DNA of 22,529 nucleotides from Candidatus Tectimicrobiota bacterium (lineage in GTDB: Bacteria > JACPSX01). This document shows positions 15,238 through 20,889 of this stretch, in pieces. Both the position numbers and the translations under genes were made by a program. Numbering within the stretch: position 1 is the stretch's first letter; every line of letters begins with the position of its first letter. Where the stretch lies: NCBI GenBank assembly GCA_016193065.1, contig JACPSX010000172.1, forward strand, positions 1-22,529. Reading direction: 5' to 3'. Below the pieces are notes generated by a model. It made no database searches, was not told the origin of the DNA, and saw only the letters and a program-made list of their open reading frames with translations.

Positions 15238-15349
15238 AGAACTGGCTTGCTTTGGAGTTTCATGCTCCCCGCGCAGGTGTGTCTGGGAAAAAGAGGGTGA
15301 GGTGTGCGCGTCGCAAGGGTTCCGCCTGAAACAAGCCTAGAATACCCTC

Positions 15350-15383
15350 TTGACTTTCTCTGCCCCCAACTTTAATCTATAAT
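15350..15383 (+). promoter_or_regulatory. Promoter candidate for the third binding-protein operon
   Basis: TTGACT (15350-15355) is followed by an AT-rich tract with overlapping -10-like hexamers: TTTAAT (15371-15376, spacer 15) and TATAAT (15378-15383, spacer 22). No single pair has the ideal 17-base spacing. The position, 46-80 bases before a gene with a strong ribosome site and at the start of a lower-GC block, supports a promoter here. Confidence 0.42.
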
Positions 15384-15428
15384 CTATCCACAAGTAAATT
15401 CTTGTCACTCACTAGGGAGGGTTCTGAC

Positions 15429-16418
15429 ATGTTAAGGCGTATTCTAACTGCGCTTATAATTTCGGCTCTGATCATCGTCCCATTCTTCGGTCACGCACAG
15501 CCGATTCGAATTAGTTATGGCGGAACATCAGGATTTGGCACGCCCTTGCTGCTTACCCTTCAGATGGGCCTTTTTAAAAAGCACGGGATAGATTTAGAGC
15601 ATATACTCATGCCGGGAATGGGTGTACAAGCGCTATTAGCCCGTGAGGTTCAATTTGCTCACCCCGGAGCGGCCCCCGCAATCTATGCAGCGCTTCAAGG
15701 GGCTGACGTTGTCATGGTGGCCTCGTATTATAACGTCCTACCTTACAGCCTTGTAGTTCATGAGAATATTGTCAATCCCCTAGATCTGAAGGGAAAAAAG
15801 GTTGCGATTTCTCGTGTAGGAGGTATCGACGACTTCTCCGTTCAGCTTGCATTTAAGAAACTTGGCTTGGCTCCCAAGGATACCGCACTTATTCAAGTAG
15901 GCGCAGATGCGGAAAGAATTGCGGCAGTTCGGTCCGGCGCTGCGGCGGCCACGGTCAACGCTCCGCCAGCAGTTTTCACTGCTCAAAAGCTGGGCCTGAA
16001 GGTGCTGGTAGACCTTGGTGAACTGGACATTCCTTATCCTATAGGAGTGGTGGTCACGACGCGTTCCTATTTGTCCGAGAACCGCGCTACCGCCAAGCGT
16101 TTCCTCATGGCGCTTGTTGAAGGGCTAGATATCTACGTCTATGAGAAGGACGTTGCGCTGAGCGTTATGGCGAAGCTTACAAGAATGAGAGACCAAGACC
16201 TATTGTCTAAGTCCTATGACTATTTCGCCAAGGGTATGTCCCTAGTTCCTTTATTGAACCCCACTGCCGTGGAAAATGCCCTATTGGGCGCTGGTGCGAG
16301 CGGCCGTGATGTTGGGAAATTCTATGACAATTCGGTGCTGCAAGAGTTGGTGAAAGAGGGATTTATAGATCGGATTGCCAAAAATCGGATTGCCAAAAAA
16401 CGGAGCGGTGGGTCGTGA
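15429..16418 (+). CDS. ABC transporter periplasmic substrate-binding protein, NitT/TauT (NMT1/SsuA-like) family
   Basis: The 329-residue product opens with a signal peptide ending FFGHA (about residue 23). The mature protein runs RISYGGTSGFGTPLLLTLQM, GLFKKHGIDLEHILMPG, a QGADVVMVASYYN strand, the hinge NPLDLKGKKVAISRVGGIDD and the helix NRATAKRFLMALVEGLDIYV, matching NMT1/SsuA-like binding proteins. AGGGAGGG seven bases before ATG 15429 decides the start over a TTG at 15402. GC content is clearly lower than in ftsH upstream, suggesting separate acquisition. The C-terminus carries an imperfect duplicated RIAKN/RIAKK peptide from a 15-bp tandem repeat. The next small frame overlaps its stop, then a cupin gene follows. 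No permease or ATPase is present; the ligand is unknown. Confidence 0.87.
   Translation: MLRRILTALIISALIIVPFFGHAQPIRISYGGTSGFGTPLLLTLQMGLFKKHGIDLEHILMPGMGVQALLAREVQFAHPGAAPAIYAALQGADVVMVASYYNVLPYSLVVHENIVNPLDLKGKKVAISRVGGIDDFSVQLAFKKLGLAPKDTALIQVGADAERIAAVRSGAAAATVNAPPAVFTAQKLGLKVLVDLGELDIPYPIGVVVTTRSYLSENRATAKRFLMALVEGLDIYVYEKDVALSVMAKLTRMRDQDLLSKSYDYFAKGMSLVPLLNPTAVENALLGAGASGRDVGKFYDNSVLQELVKEGFIDRIAKNRIAKKRSGGS
16371..16400 (+). repeat. 15-bp tandem duplication inside the SBP C-terminus
   Basis: CGGATTGCCAAAAAT (16371-16385) is followed by CGGATTGCCAAAAAA (16386-16400), 14 of 15 identical and in frame. It adds one RIAKK-type pentapeptide to the tail of the binding protein and looks like replication slippage. 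Confidence 0.85.
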
Positions 16419-16675
16419 CAATGAATCTTGAGCCTGAAGTGACAAGTTTAGTAAAGAACACACAGATGTGCTCCACGATTTGGGGCGACTCCCACGATAT
16501 TATAAATCGTATGATGGTTTTGAGAAGGATTGAATTGGTCCTTTGCTTTCCAATCGAAGAGAACCTGCAGATTGCTAACCCTAAATCCGAGCAGCCCGCG
16601 GATATGAGGTTACCCTGCGGCAACGAGTTCTTAGAGTTTGTTAATAACCTGCACATTGTAAGAGATGAGCTTTGA
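16415..16675 (+). CDS. Small hypothetical protein (ORFan)
   Basis: The frame starts at GTG 16415, overlapping the TGA of the binding-protein gene (16416-16418), with an in-frame ATG two codons later at 16421; GGAGCGG lies 8-14 bases upstream. The 86-residue product has no signal peptide, no recognisable motif and three scattered cysteines. Its middle (MMVLRRIELVLCFPIEENLQ) could form a strand-helix unit. The overlap with the upstream stop and the 30-nt gap to the cupin gene fit an operon position, but its composition does not exclude a chance frame in AT-richer DNA or a decayed gene. No function is proposed. Confidence 0.4.
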   Translation: MTMNLEPEVTSLVKNTQMCSTIWGDSHDIINRMMVLRRIELVLCFPIEENLQIANPKSEQPADMRLPCGNEFLEFVNNLHIVRDEL

Positions 16676-16705
16676 CTTATAAATTTATGGAAGGGAGGAT
16701 GTTCC

Positions 16706-17143
16706 ATGCAGCAAGCTGGTAAGATGTTTGTTTCGAAGTTCAAGGAAATACGTCCGCATTGGTCACAGCCGGGTGGGCCGGGCACCCAGATGGCGACGAA
16801 CACACTCGTCGGTGGCCCTCCACCTTACCTTCACTGGGATCGTGATAGGGGGATCGTTTGTGATTCCTGCGCGGCTGGGACCTTTCTTCTTCCTCGTGAC
16901 TGCATTCAAGTCCTCCACCGCCATCCAGTCGATGAGGTGTATGTACTAGTCCGAGGAAGAGCTACATTCAGGAGCGATGAAGGACCGGAGATTGAGGCGG
17001 AGCCGTTTGACTGCATGTACGCACCAGCAGGGGTCTACCACGCAGCAAGGAACATAGGACTGGAAGATGCGTGGATCATTTGGTTCTGGGTAGGGTTGTG
17101 TAGACCCGAAGACTTTGAAATATACCCCGACGCGTCCAAGTAG
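16706..17143 (+). CDS. Cupin domain-containing protein
   Basis: The 145-residue protein carries a single cupin domain. Motif 1 is HRHPVDEVYVLVRG, giving metal ligands His71, His73 and Glu77. Motif 2 is APAGVYHAARN with His112. All four usual ligands are present, so it probably binds Fe, Mn or Zn. Single-domain cupins of this size act as small dioxygenases, decarboxylases, isomerases or sensors; the sequence does not discriminate. AAGGGAGG seven bases before ATG 16706 is a strong ribosome site. It lies on the same strand as the binding protein and ORFan and shares their lower GC, so these three may form one acquired unit; the very GC-rich E1 genes start 81 nt later and may not belong to it. 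Confidence 0.8.
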   Translation: MQQAGKMFVSKFKEIRPHWSQPGGPGTQMATNTLVGGPPPYLHWDRDRGIVCDSCAAGTFLLPRDCIQVLHRHPVDEVYVLVRGRATFRSDEGPEIEAEPFDCMYAPAGVYHAARNIGLEDAWIIWFWVGLCRPEDFEIYPDASK

Positions 17144-17224
17144 CGGTCATACATTTATAGCATCCTTTTGACAAGAGCCGCGGAGCGGGCGATGTTGAGG
17201 CCTGTCGCCAAAGGAGTCAAAGCC

Positions 17225-18220
17225 ATGGAGAAGGCCACCCTCCTCTCCCTCTATCGTACCATGCGGCTGATCCGCCGGTTCGAGGAGCGGATCGTCGAGC
17301 TGATCAACCGCAACGAGATCCCGGGCGTGACGCACGAGTATGTCGGGGAGGAAGCGGTCGCCACCGGCGTGTGCTCGGTGCTTCGGCCGGACGACGTGAT
17401 CACGTCGACCCACCGCGGGCACGGCCACATCCTGGCGAAGGGCGGCCAGCCGCGCCGGATGATTGCCGAGCTGATGGGGCGCGAGAGCGGCTACAACCGT
17501 GGCCGCGGCGGCTCGATGCACATCGCCGACCTCTCGCTCGGCATCTACGGCGCCAACGGCATCGTGGGCGCCGGCGCCCCGATCGCCTGCGGCGCGGCAT
17601 TCGCCGCGAAGCTGAACGGCAAGGATCGCGTGGCCGTGGCGTTCTTCGGTGATGGCGCCACGAACCAGGGCGTCGTCCACGAGGCCATGAACCTCGCCGC
17701 GATCTGGTCTCTGCCGGTGATCTTCGTCTGCGAGAACAACGGCTACGCCATCAGCGCGTCCATCAAGGAGATGGCGACCATCGAGCGGCTCTCGGATCGC
17801 GCGCGCGGCTACGGCATGCCGGGCGAGTGGGTGGACGGCATGGATGTGCTGGCCGTCCGCGGCGCGGCCGAGAAGGCGGTGGCGCACGCGCGACGCGGCG
17901 AGGGGCCGACGTTCCTCGAGTGCCGCACCTATCGCTTCGTCGGCCACTTCACCGCCGAGCGGGCGCTCAACATCCGCTACCGGGGCGACGAGGAGATCGC
18001 AGAGTGGCGCAAGCGCGACCCGGTCGAGACCTTCCCGGCCTGGCTCGAGCGCGAGGGCATCGCGACGGCGGCAGAGACCGAAGGGGTGCGTCGCGAGGTG
18101 GAGGGCGCGTTGGAAGATGCCATCGCCTTCGCGCGCGCGAGCCCGTTCCCCCAGGGCGAGGAAGCGCTCGACGGGATGTACGCGACGTCCTATCCCAACC
18201 TGCCGGCGAGAGGGGTCTAG
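17225..18220 (+). CDS. Thiamine-diphosphate-dependent 2-oxoacid dehydrogenase E1 component, alpha subunit (pyruvate/acetoin type)
   Basis: The 331-residue protein has the E1-alpha signatures: STHRGHGHILAKG (61-73), RGRGGSMHI (92-100), and the ThDP/Mg motif GDGATNQG...ENN (142-172, with Gly142-Asp143-Gly144 and Asn171-Asn172). With the beta subunit it decarboxylates a 2-oxoacid or cleaves acetoin, passing the acyl group to a lipoyl carrier. The frame is open to 17168, but ATG 17225 has AAAGGAG nine bases ahead and fits the family start. The beta-subunit gene follows after 2 nt. GC is about 70% in a sampled stretch, far above the cupin gene just upstream, so the compositional boundary falls near 17170-17220. 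Pyruvate, acetoin or a branched-chain 2-oxoacid are all possible; the short three-gene set is closer to acetoin-dehydrogenase-like clusters. Confidence 0.92.
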   Translation: MEKATLLSLYRTMRLIRRFEERIVELINRNEIPGVTHEYVGEEAVATGVCSVLRPDDVITSTHRGHGHILAKGGQPRRMIAELMGRESGYNRGRGGSMHIADLSLGIYGANGIVGAGAPIACGAAFAAKLNGKDRVAVAFFGDGATNQGVVHEAMNLAAIWSLPVIFVCENNGYAISASIKEMATIERLSDRARGYGMPGEWVDGMDVLAVRGAAEKAVAHARRGEGPTFLECRTYRFVGHFTAERALNIRYRGDEEIAEWRKRDPVETFPAWLEREGIATAAETEGVRREVEGALEDAIAFARASPFPQGEEALDGMYATSYPNLPARGV

Positions 18221-18222
18221 CC

Positions 18223-19194
18223 ATGCGAGAGATCCGTTACCTCGAGGCCCTGAGCGAGGCGCTGCGGGAGGAGATGCGGCGCGACCCGCGGGTCGTCGTG
18301 ATCGGCGAGGACATCCGCCACAGCCTGCGTGGGATGACGAAGGGCATCCTCCAGGAGTTCGGTCCAAATCGGATCTTCGACACGCCGATCTCGGAGGCCG
18401 GGTTCACCGGACTCGCCACCGGCGCCGCCATGGCCGGGATGCGGCCCGTCGTCGAGTTCCAGATCAACGCGTTGCTCTTCCTGGCGTTCGACCAGCTCGT
18501 CGACCAGGCGCTCAAGCTCCGCTACATGATGGGCGGACAGGGGAAGGTCCCGGTGACTTACATTCTTCCAGCATCCGGCGCGCGCCCCGGCCTGGCCGGA
18601 CAGCACGCGGATCATCCGTACCCGCTCCTGCTCCACATGGGGATGAAGGCTGCCATGCCCTCGACGCCGCGTGATGCGAAGGGCCTGTTCACGGCGGCCC
18701 TGCGCGACGACGATCCGGTGATGATATTCGCGCCAGCCGCGCTCGGCGGGACGCGGGGGCCGGTGCCGGAGGGCGACTTCGTGATTCAGCTCGGGCAGGC
18801 GGAGGTGAAGCGGAAGGGCAACGACATGACGATCGTCGCAGTCGGGCCGCTCGTCCCCGCCGCGCTCAAGGTCGCCGAGGAGCTGGCGGGCGACGGAATC
18901 TCGGCGGAGGTTGTCGATCCGCGGAGCCTGTTGCCGATCGACCACGAGACGATCGTCGGCTCCGTGAGGAAGACGGGCCGCGTGGTGATCTTCGACGACT
19001 CGAACCGCACGTGCGGCTTCGCCGCCGAGCTGGCGGCGATCATCGCCGACGAGGCCTTCGAGTCACTGCGCGCTCCGGTGAAGCGCGTCACTCGCGCCGA
19101 CGTGCCGGTGCCGTTCAGCCCGCCGCTCGAGAACTATGTGTTGCCGACGCGCGACAAGCTCCTCGCCAAGTGCCGCGCGCTCGCGAAAGCCTAG
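18223..19194 (+). CDS. 2-Oxoacid dehydrogenase E1 component, beta subunit (pyruvate/acetoin type)
   Basis: The 323-residue protein is the E1-beta partner. It shows VVVIGEDIR (24-32), the FDTPISEAGFTGLATGAAMAG segment with the ThDP-activating Glu58, an FDQLVDQALKLRYMMGGQ helix pair, and the C-terminal transketolase domain with DPRSLLPIDHETI and KTGRVVIFDDSNRTCGFAAELAA. The frame is open far upstream (to 17827) through the alpha gene, but ATG 18223 lies 2 nt after the alpha stop with GAGAGGGG ahead, and matches the family N-terminus. The alpha and beta subunits should form an alpha2beta2 heterotetramer. A free lipoyl-domain gene follows after 51 nt; no E2 catalytic domain or E3 dihydrolipoyl dehydrogenase is present. 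Confidence 0.93.
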   Translation: MREIRYLEALSEALREEMRRDPRVVVIGEDIRHSLRGMTKGILQEFGPNRIFDTPISEAGFTGLATGAAMAGMRPVVEFQINALLFLAFDQLVDQALKLRYMMGGQGKVPVTYILPASGARPGLAGQHADHPYPLLLHMGMKAAMPSTPRDAKGLFTAALRDDDPVMIFAPAALGGTRGPVPEGDFVIQLGQAEVKRKGNDMTIVAVGPLVPAALKVAEELAGDGISAEVVDPRSLLPIDHETIVGSVRKTGRVVIFDDSNRTCGFAAELAAIIADEAFESLRAPVKRVTRADVPVPFSPPLENYVLPTRDKLLAKCRALAKA

Positions 19195-19212
19195 GAGCCA
19201 GGAGCCAAATTG

Positions 19213-19242
19213 ATGAACACCGAGCCAACACTGGCGCTGTAG
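19213..19242 (+). promoter_or_regulatory. Leader mini-ORF ahead of the lipoyl-domain gene
   Basis: ATG 19213 to TAG 19240-19242 encodes 9 residues. The second copy of a GGAGCCA direct repeat supplies AGGAG (19200-19204) at the right 8-nt distance from this ATG, whereas the lipoyl-domain ATG at 19246 has no ribosome site of its own and lies 3 nt after the TAG. Translation of the carrier may depend on re-initiation from the mini-ORF. Inferred from spacing only. Confidence 0.3.
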
Positions 19243-19245
19243 AAC

Positions 19246-19485
19246 ATGCACGAGATCAGGATTCCGAAGCTGGGCATGGACACAACGGAGGCCGAGGTCA
19301 AGACCTGGCTGGTGAACGTCGGCGACCGGGTCGACGTGGGCGCGCCGCTGCTCGAGGTGGAGACAGAGAAGGCCGAGGTCGTCATCGAGGCCGAGGTGGC
19401 CGGGATGGTCCGCGAGATCCGCGCGCCGGCCGGCCAGGTCGTTCCCATCGGCGACATCGTCGGTCTCATCGACGACCAGGCCTGA
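19246..19485 (+). CDS. Standalone lipoyl (biotinyl/lipoyl) carrier domain protein
   Basis: The 79-residue product is one complete lipoyl domain: HEIRIPKLGMDTTEAEVKTWLVNVGD (2-27), the modification hairpin EVETEKAEVVIEAE with Lys42 as the lipoylation site, and IRAPAGQVVPIGDIVGLI (58-75). It should carry the acyl group formed by the adjacent E1. In classical complexes this domain is fused to an E2 acyltransferase; here the gene stops directly after the domain, so the transferase and E3 must come from elsewhere, or the original E2 was lost. Small free lipoyl-domain proteins next to E1-alpha/beta genes do occur, so this may be the natural form. A chimeric scrap of SDR and ftsH begins 8 nt downstream, showing that DNA beyond this gene was rearranged. 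Confidence 0.85.
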   Translation: MHEIRIPKLGMDTTEAEVKTWLVNVGDRVDVGAPLLEVETEKAEVVIEAEVAGMVREIRAPAGQVVPIGDIVGLIDDQA

Positions 19486-19492
19486 GGTCTCC

Positions 19493-19654
19493 GTGAAGCT
19501 CGCCGAGGGCGACTGGTACCGCGTGCTCGCCATCAACCTCACCGGCGTCTTTCTGGCGTGCCGAGTCGCGGGACGGCGAAAGGTGGCCCGCCGGATGGTC
19601 ACCGATTACGGCATGAGCAAGGAACTGGGGCTCAGTGTGCCCGGGAACGAATAA
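19493..19654 (+). pseudogene. Chimeric gene scrap: SDR middle fragment fused in frame to an FtsH fragment
   Basis: From GTG 19493 a 53-codon frame runs to TAA 19652-19654. Its first half reads EGDWYRVLAINLTGVFLACR, the helix-strand centre of a short-chain dehydrogenase (around position 100-130 of a normal 250-residue SDR). After a short RVAGRRKV junction it reads [16 protein letters not shown], identical to FtsH residues 519-534, encoded by an exact 49-bp copy, and then ends SVPGNE. Neither the SDR nucleotide-binding start nor its catalytic YxxxK end is present. It looks like the scar of a deletion/recombination that removed most of an SDR gene once following the lipoyl-domain gene and left an ftsH-derived piece. 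It is unlikely to encode a working enzyme. Confidence 0.8.
19586..19634 (+). repeat. Exact 49-bp copy of ftsH 14941-14989
   Basis: Bases 19586-19634 equal 14941-14989 at every position, while the next base on each side differs (T/G before, T/G after). Same orientation, 4645 bp apart. It marks a recombination or duplication endpoint inside the chimeric frame. Confidence 0.95.
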
Positions 19655-19679
19655 AACCGTGCTTGCAAGGGGGTAGCTC

Positions 19680-20426
19680 ATGAGGCTGAAAGATCAGGTG
19701 GCCATCATTACCGGGGCCGCCCAGGGGATTGGAGCGGCCTACGCCCGGGGATTGGCCAAGGAAGGGGCCGAGGTCGTGGTAGTCGATATTCTGGATCCGA
19801 AGCCGGTGGTGCGGGAAATCAACGCAGCCGGTGGAAACGCCCACGGTCTGGTGGTCGATGTCTCCTCGGAAAGCCGGGCCCGGGAAATGGCCAAGCAGGT
19901 GGCCGAAACCTGCGGCCGCATCGACATTCTCATCAACAACGCCGCCGTGTACGCGGCCATCGCCCGCAAGGGGTTTGAAGAAATCACCGAGGAAGAGTGG
20001 GACAAGGTCATGGCCGTCAACGTGAAAGGGGTCTTCTTCTGCGTGAAGGCGGTCGCTCCGTACATGAAGGCCCACAAAAAGGGGAAGATCATCAACGTGG
20101 CCTCCAGCACGTTCTTCAAGGGGACCGATCATTTCTTGCACTACGTGAGCTCCAAAGGGGCCGTGGTGGCCATGACCCGGGCTCTGGCCCGTGAGCTCGG
20201 GGATTACAACATCAACGTGAATACCCTGGCCCCCGGCCAGACCATGAGCGAGGCGAACCTGAAGCGGGGGGAGGAGACGGATAAAGGCCAGATGGCCAGG
20301 CGGGTTCTCAAGCGCCGCCTGTATCCGGAAGACATGGTGGGAACGGCGATCTATCTGAGTTCCTCGGACAGCGACATGGTCACCGGGGGAATCTTCCTGG
20401 TGGACGGCGGCACCGTGTTCTACTAA
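19680..20426 (+). CDS. Short-chain dehydrogenase/reductase (SDR), classical type
   Basis: The 248-residue protein has the classical SDR layout: cofactor motif TGAAQGIG (11-18), Asp36 at the end of the second strand suggesting NAD(H) over NADP(H), INNAA (85-89), catalytic Ser142 or Ser143, and YVSSK (Tyr155, Lys159), ending with VTGGIFLVDGGTVF, the conserved C-terminal strand. It oxidises or reduces an alcohol/carbonyl in the cytoplasm; 3-oxoacyl-ACP reductase or sugar-alcohol and hydroxyacid dehydrogenases are the usual relatives. CAAGGGGG seven bases before ATG 19680 supports the start. It is intact and unrelated to the SDR scrap upstream. The next gene, an MFS transporter, begins about 460 nt later, so joint transcription is uncertain. 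Confidence 0.92.
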   Translation: MRLKDQVAIITGAAQGIGAAYARGLAKEGAEVVVVDILDPKPVVREINAAGGNAHGLVVDVSSESRAREMAKQVAETCGRIDILINNAAVYAAIARKGFEEITEEEWDKVMAVNVKGVFFCVKAVAPYMKAHKKGKIINVASSTFFKGTDHFLHYVSSKGAVVAMTRALARELGDYNINVNTLAPGQTMSEANLKRGEETDKGQMARRVLKRRLYPEDMVGTAIYLSSSDSDMVTGGIFLVDGGTVFY

Positions 20427-20889
20427 CGGCGCGCGGGGTCTCGTGCCCCCTCCAGTTCTTACAGCTCCATAGGAAGGGGCCCCCTCGGCGTTCTCCTTCC
20501 GAGGGAGTAGCCCCCGGACCTCAGCGGTTGTAGAAAGGGACCGGGTGTGCCCCGTAGGGCGACTTAAAGTTTTGCAGGCGCCGCCCTCCCGAATGGTGAA
20601 ACCTCCCTGCAGTCCAAACACCTCCGAACTCAAATCGCCCTCCCGCGCAAAAGTTTACTGGAGCCTCAAGGGGCACCCCGGTCCCTCCCCTTGCTCTTGT
20701 CGCAAGCGCTTCGGGAGCCCAAGAGGGCACCCCCGAGGATCTGCAGAGGCTGGCAATTCCTCAGTATGAACCCGAGGTGGGCAGGCGCGGGTTCTGGCTT
20801 GACCCGAGCAGGCCCCATGAGTAGTATAGCGTGCGGTGTTTGTTGAACCATTCGTCCCGGGTTTCCCATAGGACAACTGCGGAGGTGGA
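20427..20889. other. Intergenic stretch between the SDR and MFS genes
   Basis: About 460 bases without a supportable gene. It starts with a GC-rich stem-loop (listed separately). The centre has purine/pyrimidine-biased runs. Near the right end the minus strand (20885 down to about 20777) reads EWFNKHRTLYYSWGLL and stops at a TGA, which faintly recalls the end of a DDE transposase but is too short to call. A 114-codon minus-strand frame at 20655-20999 runs into the MFS gene and is treated as a shadow. Confidence 0.45.
20476..20515 (+). terminator. GC-rich stem-loop after the SDR gene
   Basis: CCCTCGG (20482-20488) pairs with CCGAGGG (20499-20505) around a 10-nt loop, and an outer GGGG (20476-20479) can pair with CCCC at 20511-20515 across small bulges. 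It lies 50 bases past the SDR stop. There is no T run, so intrinsic termination is uncertain. Confidence 0.35.

Noticed and set aside
15402-15428. TTG start for the third binding protein
   Set aside because: It would place the AGGGAGGG ribosome site inside the gene and add polar residues before the signal peptide.
17168-17196. TTGACA at 17168 as a promoter for the E1 genes
   Set aside because: A good -35 hexamer, but the bases 17-18 downstream (GATGTT) are not a credible -10 box.
17827-18222. N-terminal extension of the E1-beta frame into the alpha gene
   Set aside because: The added 132 residues are low-complexity Arg/Gly text; ATG 18223 has a ribosome site and fits the family start.
17147-18367. 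406-codon minus-strand frame over the E1-alpha gene
   Set aside because: Shadow frame caused by about 70% GC; the plus strand encodes intact E1-alpha motifs.
19632-20633. 333-codon minus-strand frame over the SDR gene
   Set aside because: Shadow of a well-conserved SDR; no recognisable domain.
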